A program made the translations under genes and the position numbers. From positions 1 to 48,955 of the IMG/VR virus record IMGVR_UViG_3300006919_000090: DNA of 48,955 bases. One strand, 5' to 3'. The notes beneath the pieces are model-generated. The model was not told the origin of the DNA and made no database searches. It saw nothing but the letters and a program-made list of their open reading frames with translations. This document shows, one piece after another, positions 23,427-33,778 of the stretch (positions within the stretch are counted from its first letter, which is position 1; every line of letters begins with the position of its first letter). This DNA is from a virus.

Positions 23427-25747
23427 TGTATTTCTCCTTTAAGAATTCTCACTTCTTCTCTTAGTTCTTTAATAGCTTCAATCAGAAGACCAACCATATT
23501 ACCGTATGCTACACTTTTAATACCATTCTCATCTGTGCTAACTACCTCAGGAAGAACTGCTTCTACGTCTTGTGCAATAACACCTGTTTTTCTAGCGTCA
23601 CTGTCCATATCGTTTCTAACAAAAGTCACACCGTTAATTTGGTCTACTTTATCTAGAGCGTCTGTAATAGGCCGCACATCGTCTTTCAAACTGCGATCTG
23701 AATAGGCAGTTACATCACCTGTTGCAGTAAAGTCACCTGCATCATCAAATGTAAATCTAGTTGTAGTGGCATCGCGAATAATGAAATTGTTGATGCCCGC
23801 GTTCAGGTCAAGATAGAAGTCTATTCCATCTGTAAAGAACTCAGCATCTTGAGCAGTACCAAAAGCAACAATGCCGTTATCATCAAGTTGAATGCTGTTG
23901 CCGTTAGCATCAAGTGTTCCACCGAGTTGTGGGGTAGTGTCTTCAACAACACTACCTATGCCAGATGATGAAGCAGGAGCAACTGTGTGGTCTGTGCCTG
24001 CATCATCCGTGAAAATTAGACTAGAAGGGGTATCATTCTTAACCCAAATGTACCCTTTACCAGCACTCGGGGTGCTAGAATGATCCGCCTTTTCACTAAA
24101 GACGATATCACCAGTTAAATCATTACCCGTACCGTCTGCCATAACAGCACCAGCACTAGCAACATTAGTAGCGTCCGTTACGTCTGCTGAAGCTTCAATA
24201 CCATCCAATTTAGTCCCGTCTGTAGCAACATCGCGTCCATCTACGGTACCGCTTACGGTAATGTTACCCGTGACACCGAGACTCGTATTGGCTGTGAGTA
24301 CGGTAAATGTACCAGCAGCAGGTGTGGTACCACCTACAACTGCATCCACTGTACCGCCGTTAATATCAGCAGTAGTCAGTACCGCACTAGCGATGGTAAC
24401 TACGCCAGTAGCGTCCGCAATACTGCCTGCTGATGTACCATCTTTAGCTTTTAGTGTGGTAACTTCAAGATTGGTGGTGTCTACGGTTGTAGCATTAGCT
24501 GTAGTAAATGTGCCTACTGCCGCAGAAGAGCCGCCAATTGTAGTACCGTCAATGGTGCCACCGTTAATATCTACAGTAGTGACTGAGCCTCCATTAGCAA
24601 CAGTCGCACCTGTAAGAGTAATTGTACCACTTGCAGTTAGATTTGTAAAGGTGCCTGCACCTGCACTTAGATTTGTAAAGGTGCCTGCACCTGCACTTGC
24701 CCCACCGATAGTCGCCCCGTCAATAGTACCGCCGTTAATGTCTGTAGTAGTTAGTACAGAACTGGCTAAGGTTACAACCCCTGTCGTATTCGCAATACTG
24801 CCCGCCGCTGTACCATCTTTAGCTTTGATATTAGTGACTTCGATATTCGTAGTATCGACTGTTGTAGCGTTAGTAGTTGTAGCAGTAAGCGTAGTAAAAG
24901 TCCCAACGCCAGCACTCGCGCCCCCAATTGTAACGCCATCAATCGTTCCACCATCAATGTCAATGGTAGTAACTGTACCACCATTTGCTATAGTAGCTCC
25001 TGTAAGTGTAACAGTACCCGATGCGGTTAGGTTCGTAAACGTAGCAGCAGCAGCCGAGTTAGCACCAATTACAGTACCGTCAATCTCACCCGCAGCAACA
25101 TCAATCTTACTGACGACAACTGCACCCGTACCATTAGGAGTAATGTTAATGGCACCATTAGTATTGGTACTGATAAGCGTGTTACCATTGAGATTGAGGT
25201 TATCTACATCCAAATCCCCTGTAATGGCACCCGCACCTACAAAGGCAAAGTTTGTAGCAGTTAGCGTGTAGCTAGCGGTATCAACAGTAACTGCTGTGGC
25301 AGCATTCACATCTAATGTGGGAGCAGTAAGCTCTAATTCTGTATCTGCATCAATATCAAGCTGCCCGTTGGTGCTGGAATTGATAAACAACCCCGCGTCA
25401 CGGAACTGTACTTTCTTATCCGTAGCAAACAGAGTATCCTCAGCAAAGCCGTCTACGTAAGCTACACCATCGATATATAGGTCTTTGAACTGTGCCCCAC
25501 TCGTACCTATATCAAGCGTGTTAGTGGCCTTTGGTCGGATATCCGTAGCAGTAGCAATAAAGTCTTGTGAAGGCCCGAGCTTTTCTACAGGAGCACCTTC
25601 TGCAGCAGTACCATCGTGTGTATGCCCCGTTGAAGCGTTAAACGCAGCTTCAATGGCATCATATTCGCCGTCCAAATCCGAAGCGTCAATAGTGTTACCA
25701 GTAGCAATATTATTGCCAGTATCGTTCCGCGTGTAGCCTGTACCCAT
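23423..25747 (-). CDS. Tail fibre with C-terminal S74 intramolecular chaperone
   Basis: 774 residues. N-terminal YTRNDTGNNIATGNTIDASDLD and GTSGAQFKDLYIDG blocks are typical of marine phage fibres. The middle consists of degenerate repeats of about 60-80 residues containing INGGTIDGTTIGG, GTFTT, VDTTN and LKAKDGT. The end (from about 681) is a Peptidase S74 domain: SDRSLK with S683 and K688 as the self-cleavage dyad, VIAQDVEAVLPEVV and LLIEAIKELREEV. This chaperone trimerises the fibre and cuts itself off. A 30-bp tandem duplication lies in the shaft. It binds host receptors together with the small genes downstream. Confidence 0.85.
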   Translation of the reverse strand: MGTGYTRNDTGNNIATGNTIDASDLDGEYDAIEAAFNASTGHTHDGTAAEGAPVEKLGPSQDFIATATDIRPKATNTLDIGTSGAQFKDLYIDGVAYVDGFAEDTLFATDKKVQFRDAGLFINSSTNGQLDIDADTELELTAPTLDVNAATAVTVDTASYTLTATNFAFVGAGAITGDLDVDNLNLNGNTLISTNTNGAINITPNGTGAVVVSKIDVAAGEIDGTVIGANSAAAATFTNLTASGTVTLTGATIANGGTVTTIDIDGGTIDGVTIGGASAGVGTFTTLTATTTNATTVDTTNIEVTNIKAKDGTAAGSIANTTGVVTLASSVLTTTDINGGTIDGATIGGASAGAGTFTNLSAGAGTFTNLTASGTITLTGATVANGGSVTTVDINGGTIDGTTIGGSSAAVGTFTTANATTVDTTNLEVTTLKAKDGTSAGSIADATGVVTIASAVLTTADINGGTVDAVVGGTTPAAGTFTVLTANTSLGVTGNITVSGTVDGRDVATDGTKLDGIEASADVTDATNVASAGAVMADGTGNDLTGDIVFSEKADHSSTPSAGKGYIWVKNDTPSSLIFTDDAGTDHTVAPASSSGIGSVVEDTTPQLGGTLDANGNSIQLDDNGIVAFGTAQDAEFFTDGIDFYLDLNAGINNFIIRDATTTRFTFDDAGDFTATGDVTAYSDRSLKDDVRPITDALDKVDQINGVTFVRNDMDSDARKTGVIAQDVEAVLPEVVSTDENGIKSVAYGNMVGLLIEAIKELREEVRILKGEIQ
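24637..24696 (-). repeat. 30-bp perfect tandem duplication in tail fibre
   Basis: Two identical 30-base units (24637-24666 and 24667-24696), each encoding about AGAGTFTNLS. The unit length keeps frame, so the shaft is extended by ten residues. Identity at the DNA level indicates a recent event. Confidence 0.8.
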
Positions 25748-25755
25748 CTTAAATT

Positions 25756-27741
25756 TTACCTTCTATCGTGCAAAGCGTATTCTAGTGTTAGTGCGTCAAG
25801 CACATACGGCGGGCTAGTGTCGTTTGATGACACATACACAGAGGCTGTATAGCCTGCTCCAACTAACAGGGTTTCTAGTGTCGTATCAAAAGACGACTCA
25901 CCGTAAGTAGCAGTACCGTACACAGCCTGTCCATAAATAGCAGCCCCTGTACCGCCTGCCCCATTCGATATATTAATAGCTGCAGGCTGAATTACGTTTT
26001 TCTCTTCAAAATCCAGCCGCAAGTTAACAGCAAATGAAACAGAGCCCTGTGGCTCGGTGTAAAATAAAACTCTGTGGAAGCTTTTCCTTAAACGGGGGTC
26101 ATCGATAGGCAAATGCGGAGAGGCGTACACAGCTTCAATAGACGCGCTATCAAAACTGTTGCCGCTTTCCATCTGATACAGATACCCGTCGTCGTGTGCA
26201 AATAGGACTGTTTCTGCATCATCGATATAATAGCTATCGATTGAGTACACTTTGAAGCCTTTTAATGTACAGAAGGCCATACCGTCACCCCCTTCAGGGG
26301 CTAGTTGAGTAGCTACGATACCATTAGCGTTTGGGGCATTAACACTAGCGGAATATGCGAACAGCCGATATTGACTTTTTGCACGAATAACCGTACCTAC
26401 AAAGCGAGTTCCCCCACTGATAAATGCTGAAAATTCAGGTTGAATAGCTTTTGACACAACATTAAAATTAAAGTCTCCGGTACGATCCGTTGCGCTAAGA
26501 AGTCGCAGACCATCAGGTGCTAAAAACATAATGTCAGTACCGACTTCTCGGATGGTGTCCCCCCGAATACAGCCAAAGTCGCGTGTAACTGGAGCTAGTA
26601 CGTAATCTGATATGCTAGTGCCGCTGATGGTGGATATAGATGTTTCAGCAAAGACAAATAGAATGTTACGAAAAACCACCATACCCGTAACGTCCGCACC
26701 GATGTTGATAATACCCCCACCATTAGCGGCACTAAAATCAGATGCCGTGTACGGAGCAGTAAAGATTACGTTAGACCCTTTAGCGTAGAACATAGCGTTG
26801 TTATAGTTTACAACGTATGCTGCTCCAACAACATCTGACGGCGCATCGTCCATAACAGTATAGGTGGTGCCGTTGTACGTTGCTGGCTCGTTCGCCCCGT
26901 CCACAAGTACAACTGTGTCCGTGCCATCAAAATTATATCGGGCAAAGCGGACAACACCAGCAGAAGACCTGTCGTTAGAAACGAACGTAATGGCAGCGTT
27001 ATCCGCAGGACTGCTATCTAGCGCGGGGTTAATCGCTAACGTTGCTGCACCACTCGATAAGGTTGCATCAGCCGTTACAGTGTAGATGAGATCAACGCCG
27101 TCTATAGTAAAGGTATCACCCGCCTGTGGAGCAGCCGTTAACCCGTCTACATCCAGACTTGTACCAGTTTGGGACCCTCCCATTACCAGCACTGCCCCAT
27201 AAGACGGAACATTAAGATGTGTATAACCTGCTCCGCTTGTTTTGAATAGATCGTTGTTACGGGCTACGATGTTATAGCTATCTTCTATATGAATCCCGTT
27301 AACAATGTGGTTAGTGGTGGTTGATGTGAAAGTTACAACCGCTCCATTAGCAGGACTGCTATCTAATGATGTAGTAAGAGTTAGTGTCGCCCTCTTGTTG
27401 GTTCCGTCATATGACACGCCGCCGATGTCAATCGTATATGTTCCAGCTACACCAGCAACGGTAAACGTATCTCCGTCTTCCGGTGTCTTATGAATAGAGG
27501 CAATAATTAGTGTCGTACCCGTTTGACTGGCCCCGTGTACAATAGGAGCACCGTAAGGGGGGATTAGAGCACTATCGTATTTATCAAACCCGACAATACG
27601 TTTATAACCCCCTTCAATAGACGGCTCGTAATTCTGTAGAATACGTGCGCTACCGGGGGCGTTAATACCCTGTTGTAGAGGGCTTAGATTGGTAATCAAG
27701 CCGCCGCGCAATTCAATCGGATAGGTTTTCCATGCGTCCAT
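25756..27741 (-). CDS. Tail tube/nozzle protein (T7 gp12-like)
   Basis: 661 residues. It opens with the conserved pattern ELRGGLITNLSPLQQG, then ARILQNYEPSIEGGYKRIVGF, found in gp12-type nozzle proteins. Two internal repeats resemble each other (SQTGTTL...AGVAGTYTI...LDSSPANGAVVTF and SQTGTSL...IDGVDLIYTV...LDSSPADNAAITF), probably two small beta domains inserted in the propeller. The second half is beta-rich (RNILFVFAETSISTISG, DGYLYQMES). It should form the end of the short tail under the gp11-like adaptor encoded upstream. The next gene begins at the same base where this one ends on the other side (shared A). Confidence 0.78.
   Translation of the reverse strand: MDAWKTYPIELRGGLITNLSPLQQGINAPGSARILQNYEPSIEGGYKRIVGFDKYDSALIPPYGAPIVHGASQTGTTLIIASIHKTPEDGDTFTVAGVAGTYTIDIGGVSYDGTNKRATLTLTTSLDSSPANGAVVTFTSTTTNHIVNGIHIEDSYNIVARNNDLFKTSGAGYTHLNVPSYGAVLVMGGSQTGTSLDVDGLTAAPQAGDTFTIDGVDLIYTVTADATLSSGAATLAINPALDSSPADNAAITFVSNDRSSAGVVRFARYNFDGTDTVVLVDGANEPATYNGTTYTVMDDAPSDVVGAAYVVNYNNAMFYAKGSNVIFTAPYTASDFSAANGGGIINIGADVTGMVVFRNILFVFAETSISTISGTSISDYVLAPVTRDFGCIRGDTIREVGTDIMFLAPDGLRLLSATDRTGDFNFNVVSKAIQPEFSAFISGGTRFVGTVIRAKSQYRLFAYSASVNAPNANGIVATQLAPEGGDGMAFCTLKGFKVYSIDSYYIDDAETVLFAHDDGYLYQMESGNSFDSASIEAVYASPHLPIDDPRLRKSFHRVLFYTEPQGSVSFAVNLRLDFEEKNVIQPAAINISNGAGGTGAAIYGQAVYGTATYGESSFDTTLETLLVGAGYTASVYVSSNDTSPPYVLDALTLEYALHDRR
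27168..27184. repeat. Dispersed palindrome, copy 8
   Basis: TTTGGGA-CCC-TCCCATT inside the tail nozzle gene; on the coding strand it is read as M-G-G-S-Q. Confidence 0.6.
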
Positions 27742-28499
27742 TACAGATTATCCAGCGATGATCCCGATGTTGCAATAGCCACACCCAAACGAGTGTTAGA
27801 CCCTGTATTTTGGGAGATCATTGTAGATGATACCCGTACAAAATCGTTGATGAGCATCGTCTGCATCGTCTTGATGCCGGCCTCAAACATCTGAAGAGCT
27901 ACACCCGCTGCTTGAAGGTTGCCGCGAAACATGTAGGTGTAGTACATTGCACCTTCGGATATCACATGCTTAAAACGTTCAGGGATAGTGGGTACATCAC
28001 TGTAGAGTATTAGATCAACAGGAGCGCAGTAGTATTCATACGTTACAGTGTATGCTGCATCAGGAGCAGGAACCATTCCATAGTGGAAATTGCGAGCCAT
28101 AAACACGTAACGGGGCAGATCACGCTTTGACGTGCTGGTCTCATACTCTTGATCAACGGCAGACTGAAGATATTCATCGTACGTGATACGAACAAGCTTC
28201 TTTGTATCGTTACCAATCGTATCGTCTTGCTGAATACGGAAACTTTCCCAATCTATTACTTTTGTGTCTGCAGGGAAAGGATAGCGCGTAGTCCCGGCTG
28301 TTAGAGTGTCTTCCTGTTCAACATGGTTAAACGGCCACTCAAATTCTTGCTGATTGATATGGCGAATAGACGCATTAATCGCGTCTTTAGCTTGTGCGTA
28401 ATACCCCACAGCCGTTGAAAAATTAGCACTTGTTAGTTCCACTTCGTTTAACCGTCGATTGAGCGTGTTAACTAACTCTAAATAATTGTAATCCGCCAT
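27741..28499 (-). CDS. Tail adaptor protein (T7 gp11-like)
   Basis: 252 residues. The pattern YLELVNTLNRRLNEVEL, a helix AKDAINASIRHINQ, FEWPFNH and later IPERFKHVISEGAMYYTYMFRGN is that of gp11-like head-to-tail adaptors in podoviruses. It should form the ring between portal and nozzle. It starts two bases after the upstream stop and overlaps the downstream nozzle gene by one base. Length is close to marine homologues. Confidence 0.75.
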   Translation of the reverse strand: MADYNYLELVNTLNRRLNEVELTSANFSTAVGYYAQAKDAINASIRHINQQEFEWPFNHVEQEDTLTAGTTRYPFPADTKVIDWESFRIQQDDTIGNDTKKLVRITYDEYLQSAVDQEYETSTSKRDLPRYVFMARNFHYGMVPAPDAAYTVTYEYYCAPVDLILYSDVPTIPERFKHVISEGAMYYTYMFRGNLQAAGVALQMFEAGIKTMQTMLINDFVRVSSTMISQNTGSNTRLGVAIATSGSSLDNL

Positions 28500-28500
28500 T

Positions 28501-28845
28501 TTAATTCTCTCTCACGGTAATTTTAACAGACCGCTCTACGGTACGCCCTGCTGTATCCGTCATGTTACAGTAGAAAGTGTACTCTGTGTTAACTTCTCCA
28601 CCAGCAAGATTGATAGTCGCAACAGTGTCCGTCTCTGTTTTTGCAACGTTTTGGATACTATCTGTTACGGCACCGCCAGATGCTACCGTCAAAGTTTCTC
28701 CAGCATCAATTCGTGTCTTAGCTCGATCAACTGTAGATACATACCATGTTACAGCAGAAATAGTCTCCGTGCCTAAATGACGGGACCAATCAACGCTGTA
28801 ATCCAGCGTTTCATCAGGGTCTTTTGTGGGCCAACGTGCTGCCAT
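28501..28845 (-). CDS. Small Ig-like structural protein
   Basis: 114 residues starting MAARWPTKDPDETLDYSVDWSRHLG, a pattern common in small phage tail or capsid accessory proteins, followed by a beta-rich part (TISAVTWYV, TEYTFYCNMTDTAGRTVERS) like a single Ig-type domain. It may mediate contacts between tail parts. This comes from sequence pattern and position only. Confidence 0.6.
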   Translation of the reverse strand: MAARWPTKDPDETLDYSVDWSRHLGTETISAVTWYVSTVDRAKTRIDAGETLTVASGGAVTDSIQNVAKTETDTVATINLAGGEVNTEYTFYCNMTDTAGRTVERSVKITVREN

Positions 28846-28849
28846 CTTC

Positions 28850-29086
28850 TTACCTTTTCATCAAAACAGTGCGAGTATTCTCGTTTAGTCTAGCGGCAAC
28901 ATACACTGTACGAGAAGGCCCCGCTGCAATTAGAACCGTTCTGTCGGCAGTCGTAGATCTCCGACTTACATACACGACCCGATATCGGCTGTAATTCTCT
29001 TTATTAGCTTCGTAGTCAAATCCCGCTACTACCGCAGAAAATGTGGCTACAAGCGGAGATGCTGCTAACGGTGAAGCGCCTAACAT
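28850..29086 (-). CDS. 78-residue virion-module protein
   Basis: Starts MLGASPLAASPLVA and continues with short beta-like segments containing repeated T-V-Y-V/T-V-L-I patterns (RVVYVSRR, RTVLIAAG, RTVYVAAR, RTVLMKR). The four R-T/V-V units suggest a small repeat fold. Family unknown. It shares a base with the start of the downstream side gene at 29086. Confidence 0.5.
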   Translation of the reverse strand: MLGASPLAASPLVATFSAVVAGFDYEANKENYSRYRVVYVSRRSTTADRTVLIAAGPSRTVYVAARLNENTRTVLMKR

Positions 29087-29655
29087 TACGGGGCAGTCCA
29101 GTATTTATCGGCGGCATAATCCTGCGGGGGTGGGTCCATCGCCTCCAACTGATCCGACACGGTGCGGAGACGTTTTACCTCAGTCCACAGAGCGTCCATC
29201 GCTGCGATCTCTACTTGTTCTGCTGCAGTCAGGTTGGCTTCGCCTTTGCGCAGCAATTCCAATCCGCGAGCCGTTGCGTTGCGCTGCTTCCATTCGGGGG
29301 CGAGTCGGATGATGCGCGCGCCTGCCTCGCTCTTGATGCCGTCACGAATCTTTGCATCGAACGCATCAATCTCTGTCTGCGATTTGGCTGAAACAGTCCA
29401 GCCAAAAACCCACACGCCGCCAATGAGTGCTGGGTTCGCGTCCTGCTCCGCCGTTTGCGTCCTCCTGTTGATGGTCGGGCGCTCGATTTCGGTTACAGGG
29501 TAAATGCCGAGATGCGGAAAACCCGCGTCGGTCACGTTGCGCGATAGTGAGGTATTTATCTCTTTCCCCAATCTCGGTGGCTGTGCCGTTAAATCTCTGA
29601 CCGTAACAGGCCATTTCAGGATGTTGTTTTGGTCATCTACATAGATGTATCTCAT
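29086..29655 (-). CDS. Tail-fibre-associated protein, G+C-rich segment
   Basis: 189 residues. N-terminal YIYVDDQNNILKWPVTVRDL and the C-terminal pattern WKQRNATARGLELL, then LRTVSDQLEAMDPPP are like fibre-assembly proteins that accompany receptor-binding fibres. The base composition is visibly richer in G and C, with many CGC and GCG codons, than the genes on both sides. The overlap with the next gene is four bases. It probably moves together with the adjacent fibre tip gene. Confidence 0.6.
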   Translation of the reverse strand: MRYIYVDDQNNILKWPVTVRDLTAQPPRLGKEINTSLSRNVTDAGFPHLGIYPVTEIERPTINRRTQTAEQDANPALIGGVWVFGWTVSAKSQTEIDAFDAKIRDGIKSEAGARIIRLAPEWKQRNATARGLELLRKGEANLTAAEQVEIAAMDALWTEVKRLRTVSDQLEAMDPPPQDYAADKYWTAP

Positions 29656-30392
29656 GCCGGCTCCATTGAAATAAATAGTTCCGCTCTGTTGGTGTCGGAA
29701 CCCGAGTAGAAATTGATTGGATGCGAGATTGCAGTAGAAGATCCGTCTTCTGGGCTATTATACGCCCACCCTATGAAGTCGTTCGTACCAAAGTCGATCT
29801 TTGTATCATTAGAAAAATTTGTAAAAAACTCAGTGCCAGACACAACAGAGTTTAGATTGTTCGCAGCAGCAAAAGACCAACCACTAGCCGAAGTTGAAGA
29901 AAACGCAGAACCGATAGTCGGCATCTGGCCCACGTAATCAGCACTGCCGCCATAGCTTTCCAGAAGAGAGGCAGCACCATCGACGATAAAAATAAGCCCC
30001 CCTAAATGATATTGGATTTCGTCCATAGTGATAGTTAATGTGGCAGAGGTGCCTAAAGCACCATCATCTTGATAATAGTAATACGCCAGCGTCATTGTCG
30101 CGGAACCACTCCACTGTTCCGCATCTCCAACTTCTATAAGTTTTGTCATTGAGTTACCGCCGATGGTAACACTAGAAATCGGATTTGGTGTGTTGATTGG
30201 CCCTGCACCTGTAACACAGCACCAAATGACACGCCCCGTAAAACCTGCTCCTAAAGAGGCAGTCCAACTATCATTAGTGTCGCTCAAACTCGCTGTATTG
30301 TAGAGTGTTGGAGTGTAGGCAGTTAAAGCGGTTGTTGCTTCGCTGCCGCCAACAAGCCCACCGGCCCCGAGAAGTTTTCGCGCTAAGATCAT
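29652..30392 (-). CDS. Putative receptor-binding adhesin
   Basis: 246 residues, starting [16 protein letters not shown] and then beta-rich and polar throughout ([38 protein letters not shown]), with few Lys and no enzyme motif. The pattern fits a jelly-roll-like fibre tip, and position after the 1,008-residue fibre supports this. No family can be named with certainty. Confidence 0.5.
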   Translation of the reverse strand: MILARKLLGAGGLVGGSEATTALTAYTPTLYNTASLSDTNDSWTASLGAGFTGRVIWCCVTGAGPINTPNPISSVTIGGNSMTKLIEVGDAEQWSGSATMTLAYYYYQDDGALGTSATLTITMDEIQYHLGGLIFIVDGAASLLESYGGSADYVGQMPTIGSAFSSTSASGWSFAAANNLNSVVSGTEFFTNFSNDTKIDFGTNDFIGWAYNSPEDGSSTAISHPINFYSGSDTNRAELFISMEPA

Positions 30393-33300
30393 GTGCCATC
30401 CCCCACAAGAGCGCCATAGAGCGTTGTGCTAACTTTCCAAACGGCGACCCATGTATAACCGCTCGTCGCCAGCGTTGGCGCGATGCCCGCGTTGTTTACC
30501 CACGTTATCGTTGGCCATGCAAAAGTGTACGCAGTGCCGTCGTTAATACCGATAATGAAACTCTCGCCCGCAGCTACGTTGTCCGTAACGGAGGTCATAT
30601 TCCCCGTGAGCGTCAGCGTGTGAACTGTGCCATTCGCCGGGTCAAACTCGGTTGTGTTGCTGCCGGTCGTCGTGGACCACGCGAAGACCTCTTCCGTTAC
30701 AGAACCATCCAGAATGATGTTGGTGTGGGTCTTGTTGGTGAGGGTCTGCGTAGCCGTCAGAAGGGCAATCGTGTCGCCCTCGATAGACGCAAGCCCCGCA
30801 CTCACGCGAGCAAGTGTCGTATCGGATGCGTGACCAATATTGACTGCTGTGAACTGCGGGCTGTCGCCGGTACCGAGACCGAGATTGGTACGAGCATTTG
30901 GCGCTGAGCTGGCACCCGTGCCGCCGTGTGTTACAGCTACGTCTGTACCTTCCCATACGCCTGTACTAATTGTGCCTACAGACGTTAGGTTTGACAACGT
31001 GTCAATCGCCGCCTCAATCGTTGCTTCAGTCGTGGCGTCGAGAGCATCAATGTTGCTGAGAGTAGTTGTGCCCGCACTGTCAGCCAGAATAGTTACAGCA
31101 CCAAAAGCAAGATTACCACTCGCCCCAATAGTAAGTGTGTCCGTTGTCGTATCAAAACTTAGAGCCGCGTCACCCTCAATATCAGTGGTGGTAGTGAATA
31201 CTGCAATCTGACCGTCAACAGGAGTACCAGAAGACGTTACAGTACCGCTACCCCCCGGCGTAGCCCACGTTCCATCCCCACGCCAGAATGTGGATGCGCT
31301 AGCACTTGTGCCGCTATTAAGGTTTGATACAGGAAGGTTGCCAGTAACATCAGCAGACAAATCTACATTGCTAAGACTATTACCAGTACCATTTGCATCG
31401 AAAGTAGTGTTAGTAAGTGTTTTTGTAGCAGCACCAACAGCAGCAGCAGTTGTAGCATCTAGTGCGTCAATGTTACTAAGAGTAGTTGTACCAGCACTGT
31501 CGGCCAGAATAGTTACAGCACCAAATGCGAAGTTGCCACTTGCCGCTACAGCCAGCGTATCCGTTGACGTGTCGAAGGTTAGCGCGGCATCCCCTTCTAT
31601 GGTACCATCACCAGTCCACACACCAATCTGGTTATCTACTGGAGTGCCAACTTTACTTACATCACCACTGCCTGCCGGAGTTGCCCATGTTCCATCTCCT
31701 CGCCAGAAGGTGCTGGAACTTGCGCTCGTGCCACTATTGAGATTGGCTACGGGAAGGTTGCCAGTAACGTCCGCAGCGAGATCGACATTGCTAATCGTGT
31801 TATTACTTGCGTCAATTGTCTTGTTGGTTAGCGTTTGGGTGGCTGTAAGCAGAGCAATCGTATCACCTTCAATAGAAGCGAGTCCTGCGCTCACACGGGC
31901 AAGCGTTGTGTCTGACGCATGTCCAATTTCAACACTTGTGAACTGTGGGCTGTCACCGGTTCCGACACCTAACGATGTACGGGCCGTTGCACCAGATTCA
32001 GCTACCCAATTAGCGCCGTTTCCAACGATAATGTTACCATCTGTTACAGCAAGACCCGCAACGTCAGCAAGACCTGCATCGTAAGCCTGCACATCCGTAC
32101 CGATAACAAGACCTAAATTGGTACGCGCACCCCCCGCTGTGCTTGCTCCTGTACCACCGTGAGCAACCGCAACATCTGTACCCTCCCATACACCTGTACT
32201 GATTGTGCCAACAGATGTGAGGTTTGACAGAGTGTCAATAGCTGCTTCTATAGTTGCTTCAGTTGTAGCATCAAGAGCGTCTATGTTGCTTAGTGTCGTA
32301 GTGCCGGCAGCATCAGCCAAAATCGCCACTGCACCGAAATTAAAGCCTCCGCCTGCTGCAATCGTCAACGTATCCGTGGTTGTATCAAACGTAAGGGCGG
32401 AGTCACCTTCAATTGTGCCGTCGCCCGTCCATACACCGAGCTGACTATCCGCAGGCGTTCCCGCTTTTGAAACGTCGCCCCCGCCAGCAATTGCGGCCCA
32501 CGTACCATCGCCCCTCCAATATGTTGAAGAAGACGCACTGATACCACTGTTCAAATTCCCAACAGGAAGATTACCCGTAACATCTGAGCTTAAATCGACA
32601 TTGCTTATTGTGTTATTACTTGCGTCAATAGTCTTGTTGGTTAGGGTTTGTGTAGCGGAGTTCGTAGTGACCTCAACGCCTTCCACAGCAATAACACCAG
32701 CGCCCATACGAGATATAGTTGTGTCGGCAGCATGACCGAGTTCAATCGCTGTAAATTGTGGGGAGTCGCCTGTACCAACGCCTAACGATGTACGGGCTGT
32801 TGCGCCAGACTCTGCAACCCAATTCGCACCGTTTCCAACAATAATGTTACCGTCAGTAACAGCAAGCCCAGCTATGTCTGTTAGACCCGCGTCATATGCT
32901 TGTACGTTAGAGCCAATTGCAAGACCCAAATTAGTACGAGCATCACTAGCAGTGCTTGCTCCGGTGCCGCCATCAGCGACGGGTACATCTGTTCCACCCG
33001 GAGCGTAATAGCTTTGAAGATCAGAAATGTCAGCTTCTACAACAGTAATGGTGTTGGAAGCGGTGTTAATTGTTTTGTTAGTAAGTGTATCCGTAGAGCT
33101 TGCTGAGATGAGATTTTTAACATCTTCAGCACGAAGCCCGATAGTCACGATAGCAGAACCTGAAAGTACAATAGCAGAGCCGCCGTTTGAACTTTCAGTA
33201 ACGGTACGTGTCAGAGTAGTACCGGAAGACGTATACGTACCCGTACCGACCTCCCAACTAGAATCCTCTTCGATAAAATAGCTTACAACATCAGCATCAT

Positions 33301-33415
33301 TAATGCCCGCATCCGCAAACGATTGATAGCCCGTCTCTGCCGATCCGAGCGTAATTGTTCCGGTGCCAGTTGTTGCAGTGCTCATTCTAGCGCGGTTTGC
33401 TAATACATTAGCCAT
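30389..33415 (-). CDS. Long tail fibre with repeated shaft
   Basis: 1,008 residues. The N terminus ([20 protein letters not shown]) and early [19 protein letters not shown] block are common in marine phage fibres and probably attach to the tail. The shaft has three or more repeats of roughly 150-200 residues, each carrying [44 protein letters not shown] and TGDSPQFT. The last ~120 residues ([17 protein letters not shown] to the end) differ and are more G+C-rich at DNA level, as is the downstream gene. There is no S74 domain; the chaperone function may come from the small downstream genes. Confidence 0.8.
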   Translation of the reverse strand: MANVLANRARMSTATTGTGTITLGSAETGYQSFADAGINDADVVSYFIEEDSSWEVGTGTYTSSGTTLTRTVTESSNGGSAIVLSGSAIVTIGLRAEDVKNLISASSTDTLTNKTINTASNTITVVEADISDLQSYYAPGGTDVPVADGGTGASTASDARTNLGLAIGSNVQAYDAGLTDIAGLAVTDGNIIVGNGANWVAESGATARTSLGVGTGDSPQFTAIELGHAADTTISRMGAGVIAVEGVEVTTNSATQTLTNKTIDASNNTISNVDLSSDVTGNLPVGNLNSGISASSSTYWRGDGTWAAIAGGGDVSKAGTPADSQLGVWTGDGTIEGDSALTFDTTTDTLTIAAGGGFNFGAVAILADAAGTTTLSNIDALDATTEATIEAAIDTLSNLTSVGTISTGVWEGTDVAVAHGGTGASTAGGARTNLGLVIGTDVQAYDAGLADVAGLAVTDGNIIVGNGANWVAESGATARTSLGVGTGDSPQFTSVEIGHASDTTLARVSAGLASIEGDTIALLTATQTLTNKTIDASNNTISNVDLAADVTGNLPVANLNSGTSASSSTFWRGDGTWATPAGSGDVSKVGTPVDNQIGVWTGDGTIEGDAALTFDTSTDTLAVAASGNFAFGAVTILADSAGTTTLSNIDALDATTAAAVGAATKTLTNTTFDANGTGNSLSNVDLSADVTGNLPVSNLNSGTSASASTFWRGDGTWATPGGSGTVTSSGTPVDGQIAVFTTTTDIEGDAALSFDTTTDTLTIGASGNLAFGAVTILADSAGTTTLSNIDALDATTEATIEAAIDTLSNLTSVGTISTGVWEGTDVAVTHGGTGASSAPNARTNLGLGTGDSPQFTAVNIGHASDTTLARVSAGLASIEGDTIALLTATQTLTNKTHTNIILDGSVTEEVFAWSTTTGSNTTEFDPANGTVHTLTLTGNMTSVTDNVAAGESFIIGINDGTAYTFAWPTITWVNNAGIAPTLATSGYTWVAVWKVSTTLYGALVGDGT

Positions 33416-33423
33416 CTAGTTAA

Positions 33424-33696
33424 TTACCACTTTTCACGATCAGCCCAATAGGCAGCACTCATTTTGCCTTTAGCAATGTTTTTAGCATGTCGCGCCTTAA
33501 ACGATTTCCTACGTTTTGCCGCTGCTTCTGACTCTCCTTTCTTTTTCGGAGAGCCTTTTACACCCTGTTGGCCAAAGCGGATTATTTTTTCTTTACCCCC
33601 TTCACACGCTTTTACTACGTGAGATTTTTTTGGGTGGGATGGGGTACGCTTTGGTGCGTTACAGGACATTGTCTTTTTAGAGACGGGCTTAGCCAT
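33424..33696 (-). CDS. Small conserved basic phage protein (DUF6321-like)
   Basis: 90 residues, strongly conserved-looking: MSCNAPKRTPSHPKKSHVVKA, then EKIIRFGQQGVKGSPKKKG and RHAKNIAKGKMSAAYWADREKW. I recognise this pattern from many marine phages, where it lies near the structural genes; function is not known. The high Lys/Arg content suggests contact with nucleic acid. It lies just downstream of a terminator (33709-33753), so it and the fibre may be expressed less than the coat operon or by readthrough. Confidence 0.75.
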   Translation of the reverse strand: MAKPVSKKTMSCNAPKRTPSHPKKSHVVKACEGGKEKIIRFGQQGVKGSPKKKGESEAAAKRRKSFKARHAKNIAKGKMSAAYWADREKW

Positions 33697-33708
33697 TTAC
33701 AAATCCAT

Positions 33709-33753
33709 AAAAAAGTGGGTGTGGGTGCCCGAATACTCAGTAACCCACACCCA
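33709..33753 (-). terminator. Rho-independent terminator after coat/decoration genes
   Basis: On the minus strand, 11-bp arms TGGGTGTGGGT (33753-33743) and ACCCACACCCA (33726-33716) enclose a 16-base loop, followed after two bases by six T (33714-33709). It would end the abundant coat transcript that starts at 35648-35675. Confidence 0.8.
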
Positions 33754-33778
33754 TAGTTAGACGCATCTACGTTGTTGT

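Noticed and set aside
24261-25271. Long rightward open frame of 336 codons
   Set aside because: It is the antisense shadow of the Thr/Gly/Val-repeat fibre gene; no ribosome site and Pro/Val/Ala low complexity from the repeat.
30642-32084. Several rightward open frames opposite the 1,008-residue fibre
   Set aside because: They follow the fibre repeat period and lack ribosome sites; they are shadows of the repeated shaft.
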